Shown here in pieces: positions 21,851-35,475 of a stretch of 64,000 nucleotides of DNA. The position numbers and the translations under genes are program-made. Under the pieces are notes generated by a model that saw only the letters and a list, made by a program, of their open reading frames with translations, searched no databases and was not told the DNA's origin. Every line of letters starts with the position of its first letter. Within the stretch, counting starts at the first letter, position 1. The stretch comes from Phlebopus portentosus (lineage: Eukaryota; Basidiomycota; Agaricomycetes; Boletales; Boletinellaceae): the NCBI GenBank assembly GCA_037892935.1, contig JAYXKI010000006.1:1054001-1118000 (forward strand), written 5' to 3'.

Positions 21851-24800
21851 TCAAAGCACCTCCGAAAGCTTTTTGACATGGGCATTTCGCCGTTTCAAAA
21901 TGTCCGAATGGACAATATCGCTGCGTAGTTCAGCTTCTGCCTAAATAAACATGATGAGTTTGTTTCAGGACAAAACGTAGAACTATCTTACCCGCAGAAG
22001 CTTATCCGGTTGCCACATTCGCGTCGGTAGGCTCTCCAGAGCTATGTACACGGCAGAAATGGACTGGCATGCTAGCAATTCTGACTCGCTTATCTGCAGT
22101 ACGCTTAGAGCAATCCGGAAGAGTACATCGAGTCCATCGACGAAAAATAGGTCCCAAACCCTGAACAGTGTCTGTACGAGACGCATGCTTAGCAGCCCAC
22201 CTCAGCCTCTTGAGTTCGCTCGTAACTCACCTCGATTGGCAAGCAATCCGTGAATAAAGATAAAAACCAAGAAAAGCATATCGCTGGAAGATCAACGCCT
22301 AGTTCTGTGAGATGCCGGTGAAGAGGCGGCATGAGGTCTTCGACGTAGTCCATTAGCACAAGAGGACACGCGCGGGACACTAGCAAGGAGGGCGAGAAGA
22401 AGTCGTTAGGTAAGATACGCTCAATGGTCGCGGCAAGCATCCAGAAGGCCTCCTCTTCGTTTCCGTAAACCAAGAGGAGCGTAGACGTTATGAGATTCAT
22501 GCCCTGACAGTATCCTACTGAAGGGTTGCGCCTAGAATAGGATAATGCTCAGTAAGAGCTGAAATGCCTGATGAAACAAAGATTTGCCTGCTATACGCAA
22601 GTAGAACTCTGCGTAATTTGTCAATGCCAGGGCCGTCACCGCCAAAGAATACGTTCAATGGCATAGTTCGGCCAACGTCCTTCTCGATCTCGGCGGCTAC
22701 GCTACTCTCATCCTCGTGATCTTGTAACAGCTCTCTGAAGAGACCCGGTTCCATCATTTCTGAGGCGCCACTACACTCAAGCCATATCTTGGCCCGATAA
22801 TCAAGAGGAACACCGCCCCGAATCAGGCGCTCAAGCTCCTTTCGTTCATCACGGGTCAACGAATAGCCCATCCCACTGAATCCGATCAGACCGTCATTAT
22901 GGTCCAGCTCCTCCGCGTTGTCTGGAGTTGCTAAGCCTAGCATAGCAGCGGCGCCTGCTGAACTACTGACATTAGATGCTGCGGATTGTTGGGCTTTGCT
23001 CTTTGCTTTATTGCGTTGCTTGATGAAGACGTCCCAGCATTTCTTTCGAGTTGCTTGTTGCCGATCGTGGATTTCTCTCAGGATGTCCAACATGTGGCGT
23101 ATGTGCTTCTCGCAAACGTGAGCGGGTGTGTCACCATCAACAGACAAGATGGAGGTCGGTGACTTCGGAGCAGATGGAGCTATGACAGTTCCTGATCTCC
23201 CGCGAGAGGAGATTGTAGATGGACGACGACGAAGGGATGGTGAGTCTGTTCCTCTTGAAACCTGAGAATGTATCGACTCTCTTTCCAAAGATCGAGACCG
23301 CTCACTATGACCTTCATCGAATGAATGATCGCAGTGACAGTCACCCTTTATGATCTCCAGAGTCGTCTTTTCAAGGGCGTCGTCGGACCATTCCTCTTCT
23401 TCCCGTCTATCGGCAATTTTAATGCCAGTCAAACAAGCAGGTGCAGCATTTTGACATTCCTCTGCTCTCTGAAGTAAAAGGACATCGTATTGCGTGACAT
23501 CGTAAATGAACCCATATCGATCAGTAAGTGGTTCCCTTTTCGTGCCTTCAATTTGTCTGGAATATCGTGAAGCAGCAGTCGAGATATGCATCGTTGAGCG
23601 AAAATCCTTTGACGTGAGAGATACATAACGTTTTGCGAGGTACTGTGTTGGAGGTTTAGCTGTATCCGGAATAATCGAATCTAGGGGAACAGAACGAGGT
23701 TTTTGACTATGCTGCTGCGAAGATGATTGAGCGTCACCACTGCTTTGGCCAGCACCGGTAGTATTACTCGACGAAACTATGCCTGCACTCTTTTGAACGA
23801 CGCCCACAGCATTTGATATTTTCCGCTGCTGCTCCGCGATGAATGGTCCAAACAACGGACCCCCAAACAAAGCTGTTGAAGGTTGTGGTCGTCTGCCTTT
23901 ATTTACAACCGGTTGACCAGAAAGAGCCTTGCTAAGCGTGGCACGGACGTCCGCATGCTCAACAGGATCGATGACTCCCTGACCTGCGAAGCGTCCGAAA
24001 CAGAAGGAAGGTCTCTTGATTGTTTCTTTTCGCGAGGCTTCTTCCTGAAGACCAGACCTTCCTCACGAGCACTCGAGACGAGCTTCATGGCGAGTTTCGC
24101 GATAAGCTCGCTCGCTCCATGACCACGGTCAACAAGGATGCTGGAGGGATCTTTGCTCATAACGCGCGTTGCATTGACAATCGCTTGTAGGCTTGCACCC
24201 TGCTGGGGAAGAACTTCGGGAGAGGAAGACACAAATGATGAAGTCGCGCTATCGACGTCCAAAGGATCAGGTGATCTGGTAAGTTGCGGAAGAAGTGGTG
24301 TTACGGGTGCAATATCATGTGTTGGGGAAGAGAGAGCGGTGTTCCTCTGATCAATATGTTCAACTTCTTGAGCACTGGACTCAGCGGAGACAAGGTGTTC
24401 CTCTGCAGCAGACTTCCTGGATGATGGTGATAAAGAGGGATTCATGATAGATATGCCGAGGGTCCCGAAAACGCTTTTGCTGTGCTTGCGCCGTGTTTTG
24501 TCAGACTTGACTGACTCCGCACGCCTCGCTATCGAGGGAGGTGGTGTCAAGAGGTCCGTACTGCTATTCGCAGACAAAATCGACATTGGCGGGCGCTCTC
24601 TCTTTGCTTTGTCTTTGACCCACCAAGTTCCCATCCACTTCCCGAAAGCAGGACGGTCCGCAGACGCAGCTTTGTCATCAGGGTGTCCGGATCGGCTGCT
24701 TGCAGGGCTCGTAGAAACCAAGGAATCAGACAGAGTAACATCTTTTGCAGCTGACGAGTCTTCTGAAACCTCGGATTGGTCCCTTGAATTTGAAATGTTA

Positions 24801-25766
24801 GCGCCGATGCCACCATCGATGATTGATGCTGTGACTTCCGCTTTGACCGATGCCTTCTCCTCGGCAACAATCGACGGTACCATGTCGACATTCTCGGCCA
24901 ATGCTTCAGTCAACGACTGAGCGAGTGACTGCGAGTGATAGTTAATCTCCTTATATTTTATATCCTCGACTATAACTCACCATCCTGCTAGTACGCTTCA
25001 CAACAACATGCGGCTCTTCAATTTCCGAAAAGATGGAAGTAAGGATGCGTTGCCCTATCTCCCGTTCTGAGTCTGGAAGCATACCGACGGTATGTTCTGC
25101 TTTCCTCTTCAGAAACTTATCGCGTTCTTCCATGAAGACACGCAATCTATCCAACTCTGTTCGTTCCACAGACAGGTCTTCTAGGGCGGTAGAAAGTGCG
25201 CGCAAAGTAGAATGATACGCTTGGGCAGGTACATCGGAAGAAGGAGCTGAAGTATTATATCGCGAAATTGTATCTTTGATTTGAGCGTCGGACATTTCGT
25301 GCCATTTCGTACTCAAGACTTGCGAGGCTGTAAATGGCCCAAAGTCGCCCATCTCCTTTTCAGCCAAAGCTCTTGGTGCTCCAGCACGAGTTGTATCTGG
25401 GGTAGATGAAATATCTTCTCTAGAGTTGACATTGGTTGACTTTGCCTTTAGAGACAATCGACCATCCCACAAAGAAGATAATGACCGCTCCGAGGAGTCG
25501 CGTGCCTCGGTCGAAGACCAATCACTTCCACCCGCCTCGGAAAGCCCTCTGCTTCTCCCGTCGCGCTTCGTCCACTCTCCAAGAAGTGAATGACCTTGTT
25601 CTGCTTGGGCTTTGAGGGTAAAATAGTTTGTACTTGGTCGGACTTCTTCATCGGACGGGGGAACTTGGTTGGGACGACCACGACGATTTGATGATGGAAA
25701 AGCAGGAGAGAGGGGATGGCTGACTGCAATATTGTGAGATGAGGGAGTGTTTGGAGTAGCAGACAT
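21851..25766 (-). CDS. TBC-domain Rab GTPase-activating protein
   Basis: Inactivates Rab GTPases in membrane traffic. Exon 1 (25766-24981) begins MSATPNTPSSHNIAVSHPLS and encodes a Ser-rich region with a coiled coil (TALEDLSVERTELDRLRVFM). Exon 2 starts at 24916, is long and largely disordered, and contains GKWMGTWWVKDKAKRERP. The TBC domain occupies the C-terminal part: GVPLDYRAKIWLECSGA, the arginine finger in IEKDVGRTMPLNVFFGG, LRRVLLAYSRRNPSVGYCQG with the catalytic glutamine, GNEEEAFWMLAATIERILP, and TLFRVWDLFFVDGLDVLFRI. The intron before the YCQG exon has a GC donor (AG|GCAAAT). At about 23980-23985 the frame shifts by one: upstream reads PSVSDASQ, and downstream coding GVIDPVEHADVRATLSKAL is in another frame. 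This is another probable assembly indel. The short last exon ends HVKKLSEVL. Confidence 0.85.
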
Positions 25767-26344
25767 CCCAGTCCATGGATAATGAACTTTTGAATGTTCT
25801 CTATAGTTTAGAGCATCGTCTCTTGGTATGGTCGGTCGAATGGCAAGCTATAGTTGTCATCATCATCATCCGCGGGTCACGTGCATTGAATTTCCCAAAA
25901 ACCAAACCAGCTTCCGATTTTTCAGCAATTTCAGTCGAATTCCCGCTCCTCACGTCCCATGAACGCAGTCCTTACATCGGAAACCAGAAATAGTCTGCAA
26001 TGTGATGATCATTTATGACCAATGTACAGAGGGAGCTCCAGACCGATCCTATCAAAATGAATTCCCGCTTTGTACGTCTTTCTCCGAGTCGAATTCAGAC
26101 TTGCTGTTCAGTTCGGTTTCCCCTCTGATGCTTACTGATAGATTTGCAGAGCTTTGAAACTAAGCCGGCGGACTGAGCGCTCTTTCTCGTATCGTAGAGC
26201 TCATCTGTCCGTAAAGCCGGATCTGGATCTTTTAAGAAATTACTGTCGCGCATATATGAAACCCAGCAACTGGCAACAGGTACAACGCATAAAAAGACTC
26301 AGCTGGAATTCTGATGCTGTTGCTGCATCACTGGTTGGTACAAG
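25767..26344. other. Divergent upstream region, no gene supported
   Basis: Lies between the TBC-GAP start and the membrane-protein start. It includes a short ATC repeat near 25859-25870 and a CACGTG at about 25877. A 5' exon with a signal peptide for the downstream gene may lie here (an ATGAATTCCCGC followed by a GT donor near 26070) but could not be joined convincingly. Confidence 0.35.
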
Positions 26345-28029
26345 ATGGTCACTGTTGTCCAGTACAACTTCACTCTGGATGATACTAGTCCTATGTTCCA
26401 GTATTCTCCCCCCAGTGAGTCCGTTGTTGACATCTTCCATTATTTCAACCTTATTCATGCTTCACAGGTGACGAATCAGATGCTTCCAAGGGTTGGACAA
26501 TTGCGCACAACGCCGGAACTCGTTCGACTTACCACGCCACAAGAATGGCAAACGCAAGCCTTTCATTTTCGTTCCACGGTCCGTCCTTCTCTAGATCTGT
26601 GATATCTGAACCACGCTTAATGTAACGTTCTCAAAGGTACTGGAGTCACTTTATTTGGCTCAAGCAACGCATCATATGAGGCATATCTCGATGGTCAAAA
26701 TGCCCCTCTGCCATCCAGCGACGAGAATACACTATTCCAATCCAACTGCTCTGAGCTACGCGAATACCAAGTGTACTTAAAGGTCCTAAGCGCCACTGAA
26801 AACCAAGTTCTTCAATTTGATTATGCTACATTGACTTCGAATGTGTTAGGCAGGTGAGTAAACAAATAAAGAAACTATCGGGGATACTTATCATCAGACT
26901 CAGGAGTCGTTATCCAGAAATCTCAATGCACAGTGATGACGATGTGATGAAGGCTCACGGAACATGGCATAGGAAGAACCAGAATAATCGGTTCCCACTT
27001 ATCTAGAATCCAAACGTAACAGTGCGCGCAACAAACTCCCCAGGAGATAACATGTCTTTCTCCGTCCGAGGTAGGGCAGTTGCTATTTACGGTCCAGTGA
27101 ATGCGAGCAGCGGCTTGTTCTCGGTTGTGAGTACATCTTGTCCCTTCATCATATTTTGATAGATGCGGGCTCATCGCCCTGGATAATTTCCCGTCTACTC
27201 ATAGATGCAAGGAAACGACGTTCATGTCGTAAACGCGAGTTCGAGCACTCCCATCAATGAGACAGTCCTGTTTTACAAGGACGGGCTCGGTGAAAGTAAT
27301 ACAACCACATTGCACCTCACAAATTTGGGAAATGGCGAGACTACTTTTTGTGTATCCCGGGTTCAAGTTTTTGCGTTCAACTCAACCAATGGGACTTCAT
27401 CGGCGTGGACATCGTGCGTCACTGTCATAATGCCAGTTCGTTAATCTTCTTACTAATGAAATGCGCATATCAAGGAGTAGTACTGCTCGTAGTCACAGGA
27501 CAGCCCTCATCGGCGCGATTGTAGGATCAATCATTGGCGTCGTTATTCTTGCAGCAATCATTGTAATCTCGATGAAAAGGAGAAACCTCACTACGTCGGA
27601 GCCAAACGCAATAACCCCGTTCGAAGTTGGTACTGAAGTAAGGATTCTGAAAGGGACAATAGCTCGATCTAGCCAACTGATCCGGTTGGTATCTAGGAAA
27701 CGAGCAATGCTATAAGTAGATCTGGATCAAAGGATTCTTCATCGCTGGGATTGAATCAGGATGGTAGGACAACGGTCGACAGAATCTCAATTGAATATAC
27801 TGATTGATTGATTTCAGAGTCACTTAGAATTGTTATTCCAGACAGCACAGGCGCTCGACCCGCCGTCTCATCTATTTCCTTGTTGACTGTAGAAAGACTC
27901 CTTTTGCTTATCGCTCGACAGGTAGACGGTGTTACAAGGACAGGCGAGGCGTCAGGAGATCAAGACAGGAGATCACTTCCTCCATATCCTGCATCTATGC
28001 GCAACAGGAGCTACAGAGCGGCTAGTTGA
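26345..28029 (+). CDS. Single-pass membrane protein with galactose-binding-like ectodomains
   Basis: A mushroom-type cell-surface protein. The ectodomain begins VQYNFTLDDTSPMFQYSPP, a family hallmark. It continues with an Asn-rich glycosylation-prone beta domain (MANASLSFSFHGTGVTLFGS) and a second similar unit (NPNVTVRATNSPGDNMSF, RGRAVAIYGPVNASSGLFSV). One transmembrane helix follows, ALIGAIVGSIIGVVILAAI, with a basic stop-transfer KRRN, then a Ser/Pro-rich cytoplasmic tail ending YPASMRNRSYRAAS. About seven exons. A TAG at about 27004 is removed if a 63-base GT-AG intron (GTGATG to CTAG) is accepted. The start at 26345 is the first usable ATG but gives no clear signal peptide, so the true N-terminus probably lies in an upstream exon. 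Function unknown. Confidence 0.65.
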
Positions 28030-28360
28030 ATGCCATTTTCTCCTATACCTTTGCTTTTATGTGTTCCACGATGGACTTGAGACTTATAGATTTAGACCTT
28101 TGGAGGGCGTACCACACCGGACACTATTTTTCTCGTTGCACGCCTAGAGACGCTAAGGGAAATCATAGTTTGTGATTAATAGAACAGAGACTTGACTCTG
28201 GTAGCAAAGTTGTACAGTAGAAATATGCAAATGCAATGAGAAGTTTCGGTGAAGTTTGCTTGAAATCTCGGAGCACAGACTGGGAAGTCGATGTAGAATG
28301 AACATAGTGAATTCGGCAGTAGTATTAGATACGCTCACTCAATCCGATTCAGGCCATTCG
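28030..28360. other. Intergenic between convergent genes
   Basis: 3' flanks of the membrane-protein gene and COA6. No gene or repeat seen. Confidence 0.4.
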
Positions 28361-28721
28361 TCACCACCCTTTCCTTCGCGCCTCCTCCGCCTGGGCATTT
28401 ACCGTAGCAAGCTGCTCCTTTTGTTGCTCGTTAAGCACTCTCCTCTGATTAAAGTACTCAACCTTGAGTTACTAGGTAAGCTGCTGCACAGAAAAAATTA
28501 GCCATACATCTGCAACGTACCCAACTTTTAGCACAACTTCCTTCATACATCTTGAACTCCTTCGCACACGTCCCAGGCGCTCCGTCACCAGGTTTAATCA
28601 CCCCAGCTGCGTCGAGACAGGCGAAGTACGCATCCCGGCTTTCCCAACATTTTTTACGATCCTGGCGAGCCGGTGGCTTGGGCTCTGAGCTTTTACTGCT
28701 CGACCAAGGTAGCCAGCCCAT
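28361..28721 (-). CDS. COA6: Cytochrome c oxidase assembly factor COA6
   Basis: A small twin-Cys intermembrane-space protein that helps deliver copper to Cox2 during complex IV assembly. Exon 1 (28721-28521) starts MGWLPWSSSKSSEPK; exon 2 is 28462-28361. The CHCH-type motif reads KKCWESRDAYFACLD (Cx9C) and GTCAKEFKMYEGSCAKSW (Cx10C), followed by VEYFNQRRVLNEQQKEQL, matching COA6 rather than COX12/Cox6b. About 100 residues. An in-frame ATG at 28775 would add 18 residues, but the MGW start fits the family better. It is divergent from RIX7 with 156 bases between start codons, suggesting a shared promoter. Confidence 0.88.
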
Positions 28722-28877
28722 TTTTCGACGTTGTGGGTCGCGACTGAGAATGACAGAATGGCCGAGATTCGGCATGACCGAGAGTATTACCTGATTTGGA
28801 TCTGAGGGATCGACGCGTCCCCTCTAAATATTTTTTGTTGGCCGTGTTTACTTCAAGCGTGCACACCTTAAACGAAC

Positions 28878-31509
<2,632 letters not shown>

Positions 31510-31728
31510 AGAACATGAGGGGGACGTAGACGATGCAAATTCGTCTACCTCTCCCGCAACTACTCAGTAGGAATGCAAAGTGCAATTTATTGATTTCTGA
31601 CTTCGGCTGAGTGAGTTCAGTTGATCGAGGATAGACGTGGACAAGACGTGACGTGAAGTATAGTATAGCCACGATAGGTGCACGTGAAAATGAGGAGCGT
31701 AATGACCGGCCCTGCACTGAGGTGCCAA

Positions 31729-31734
31729 ACGCGT
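31729..31734. promoter_or_regulatory. ACGCGT (MCB-type) site upstream of DPB11 homologue
   Basis: ACGCGT lies about 60 bases upstream of the predicted ATG. This core is bound by MBF in yeasts to drive G1/S expression of replication genes. A single 6-base match can occur by chance. Confidence 0.25.
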
Positions 31735-31794
31735 CTGAGTGAGATGGTTCGGCTTCAAGAGCGCTTTCCGTTCAATACGATACAGTCGTAGACC

Positions 31795-34700
31795 ATGCGA
31801 AGAGGACATGGGTCAACCAAGGTATGCAGCCATATCATTGCTCATTGAATGCAGCTCATATCTTGAAAGGTGCCAGGCGTGAAACTACGCCCAGCCGCGC
31901 CAACCAAGTCACGCAAGCCGGGCGAGCCATCCACGCAGTTGACCCGACTATATTCGTCGATTCAAGATGACGTTGACTCGACGGAGATTCTACGAAGCTG
32001 TAAGAAACCACTCGTCGGAGTGGTCATCTGTGGATCTGGCCTTAGCGACAAGGTAGTGACCACGTACAATATCTGTAACGTGGCTGACGACTTGGCCGGT
32101 TTGCAGGTCAATTTGTATCAGCAAGCAGTACAGCTGGGAGCCCATACATCATCCGACCTTACGGATCGAGTACACATCTCATCTGCGAAAGCCCTGGCAC
32201 TCCAAAATATAACGTACGTCTATAACCACCTCATACTTGTCTCACAGAAATAATTTTCGCCAGTATTGCGTGGAGCACGGGATTCCGATATTACAAACAT
32301 CTTGGATATCTGACATATACGAAAAATGGATCAACGGAGAAAGTATCGATGTAGAAAAGGTATGCGTCTAAAATTAAGTTTCCTGTTTCTTATTTGCTCA
32401 TGACCTACTCATGGAAGATTGCAGTTATGCATCGATTTCCGACCTTTAAATCCGTGAAGTTATGCATGACAGCAATCAACGATGTCGAAAGGAGAAAACA
32501 AATCCAGAAGCAGCTCGAAAAGAATGGAGGAACATTTATTGAGATGTTCAGCAAAGGCATGGAACTGACACATCTTCTATGCGGTCCGGATAGAGGAGAA
32601 AATACGGACCAGATGGGTCTCACGCCGAAAATGCAATATGCTATGAAATACAATGACACTCGGGCCAAAAAAGTGCATCTTGTTTGGGAAGGCTGGTTTT
32701 GGGATTGCTTAGAGTTTAAAGGTGCGTCTCATCATCAAAGAATTTTCCTAAGCTCACTTTTCGATAGGTGTCCTTGATGAGAGGGTTTATCTTGCGACTG
32801 GACCTCGTCCTCCGCGTAGAATAAGACGAGAATGTAAGTTGTCGTTTCCTTGTCTGTTCACGACCTTGACCATATTCTTTCGGGTAGCTTCTCCTCTTGT
32901 CTTACCGATAACTTCAACAGCCGAACAAAGTAAACAACGGGCTTCAACCCCCTCTTCTCAATTAGACGCCAATGCTGATGTAGAAGAGACTGCCAACGTC
33001 AAACGTATGCCCGAAGCGGCTGCTCTTCTCTGGGAAAGCGCGCTAAAGAAGAGGGGGTTTGAAATGAGAGACGGGAAGTTGTTACGGAGTCCCAGTAAAT
33101 CAGCTTTTCTCTCAAGAGAGGGCTCTCAGATACCGCTTTTGCCCTCATCACACATTCATGATGAACCTGCGACCTCGTCGAGGACGAAGAGCTCTCTGAA
33201 CGCGGCTTTCAAACGAACCAAGTCATTCGCGGCGAAGACCACAGAACCTGACGCTGCAAATTCTGCATTTCAACGCGTGCTGTCGACTCCTGCGGCGGCG
33301 GAAAATCGACAGGTTTCTACAATCATTTCAGGTTCACTTGCTCAGCAAGACCGCAACCACATCCCAGAAGGCGAGCGGAATCTATTTTCTGGACTCAGAT
33401 TTCGAGCTTTAGGAGAGGCAAGTGGACCGAAACTGACGGAAGCACTTGAACTTCGGGGCGGTACTGTAATTGTTGATGCCGATACTGAGGTTGACTTCAT
33501 AGTTGTTCGCCTCGTGAGGTGGGTTTTCCGCGGCGTCGTACACGTTCACACTGTCTGACAGAATACATAGCGGGAGCACATTCTATCGCAATGAGCCGAG
33601 TCAAACAGAGCGCCAGAAATTTCGGACAGAGTGCTGGATCGAACAGTGCATGTTTGAGGAAAGAGTATGTGCTGGGACGAACACCCTGCATTTGTTCCTC
33701 TCCGGATTCCTACACCACTTCCAGGTGTGTTGCAATGTCGGGGTGTGGAATTTAGCTAATTCTCTTTCGAAGGCGCCGATAAACTTGTGGTTCACATATC
33801 TGGTCTTATACCATCAGAGAAGACGCCTTCTGTCCGTCTTCTTAGAGCAATCGGTTTGTATTGATATCATCTATAATAATGCTTCCCGTAATAACGCCCC
33901 ACATTATTCAGGTACAACTGTTACTGACCAACTCTCACGGCGAAATACGCATCTCATTTGTCCTTGTGGATCGGTCCGAAGTTCATGAAAGCGCTAGAAT
34001 GGGGAATTCCTGTTCTGAGCCTGCAATGGCTATTTGAAACCGTGATGTCCGGCGAAATACATGGCGTCGACAACTATGTAGTTGTACCTGATGGTCCTTC
34101 TTCCTCTCCTGCAAAGAGTGCTCCTGAGGGTGGGATGATGGCGGACATTACGAACAGCGAGTTTGTTCAGGGTCCTCGAAGAGCAAGAGCTTTGCCAAAA
34201 GCTCAGACAAATCGCAATCCTCGAACTCGTCATCTCTCGATGTTGCCCGACAAGTCTCTTCGGACGACTGGACGGCTAACGCGCTTCTTTCGGAACCTGC
34301 TCCTCAAAATCCGCCGACTTCATCTCGCCCGACACAGCTCGGACGACTCCCTCCCCAGTCCGCAAGCATGCTACTTTGGGAGAAAACATGCTATCGAAGC
34401 GACCATCTGTCTCTCCCTTCATCTCGCCGAGTAAATCAAAGAGCATGGTAATAGAGCGCGTCCCATCAAGCGCGACTCCTTCCCCAATGCGAATGCCCTC
34501 CAGAAATACTCGAGTCGAGCAACAGGAAGGTTCAGCGGCAGCGCGGACTATCTCGCCGTCACCAGCTCCAGCGACTGCAAGCACGAGCACGCTCAGCGGC
34601 GAGAGCGCGAGCGTTCTCAAAGACGCCATCGCCTCGCTCTTGGGCAAACGACCCTCTTCGGAGGACAATAGCAACGGCAACAGCAACAATGCGGAAGGTG

Positions 34701-35254
34701 AAGGTCAGGATAAGGCGCCTGCAGCGCAGCAGCAGTCGGGTCTGACTACGCGGACGTCGAAACGCTCGAAGCCGCCTCCGCGTACGAAATCGCGGCAGGG
34801 TCCTTCAGACGGGGGATCCGGCGCTGGTTCCGCGCGTTCGTTCTCGCGCACGACGAGCTTGGAGGTCCTCGGGCGTACGTCGTCGATGCTTTCAGGCGCA
34901 GGCGCGGGCGGGTCCGCCTATCCATTCGACTTCACATTGAGTTCTGACCACGTCGTCGAGTCGCCGACGGAGCTATTCAACCACAAGTCGAGCGATGCGG
35001 CTGACGAGAGTATGCGCGTGACGTACGAGGATCCGAGTCAGAGGGCTGAAGAGCGGAGATTGTTTAGTCTCATTTCTGGTGGGAACGGGGGTGCGGATGT
35101 GAGCGCGATGGATGCGGATGTAGGAGAGGGTGGTGCGCTTAAGGATGAGTCGCAGGGTGTACAGACGGAGAGGAAGAAGCCTCAGCCTAAGCCGAGGAGG
35201 AGGGGAAGGAACCTCGTGAGGAGGGTTAAGGCGGATGCTAATGACCAGTCGTAG
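31795..35254 (+). CDS. DPB11: BRCT-repeat replication/checkpoint scaffold, Dpb11/Rad4(Cut5)/TopBP1 type
   Basis: Bridges CDK-phosphorylated replication factors and activates the ATR-type checkpoint in the nucleus. Exon 1 is 31795-31821 (MRRGHGSTK). BRCT1 has KKPLVGVVICGSGLSD, VEHGIPILQTSWISDIYEKW. BRCT2 has HRFPTFKSVKLCMTAINDVE and KKVHLVWEGWFWDCLEFKG. BRCT3 has RNLFSGLRFRALGEASGPKL and ECWIEQCMFEER. BRCT4 has DKLVVHISGLIPSEK and KFMKALEWGIPVLSLQWLFE. The long Ser/Pro tail ends with VTYEDPSQRAEERRLFSLIS and a basic terminus. Conserved frames break at about 32170 (the expected THLI after DLTDRV is one base off), 33675-33677 (G run), 33973 (GG) and probably near 34330. Three look like single missing bases; the fourth is ambiguous. 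Four independent real mutations in a replication gene seem less likely than assembly error. Confidence 0.83.
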
Positions 35255-35475
35255 GGCATTTTAGATTTAACAAGGTTTGAATCTAGTGTATCATCTCAGA
35301 AAGATCTTGTCTGCACGCAACTCATGTTCAACGCATAGCAATTTGAATAACTGCTATAAATATCACATTCAATAACTGGATAATAAAAACGAGATACAAG
35401 TACAAAGCAGGATGAATCGCGAAAAACTGAACATAGTGTACTTTTCGGAAGGAGCAGTTTTCGCCTCGAGAGGAA

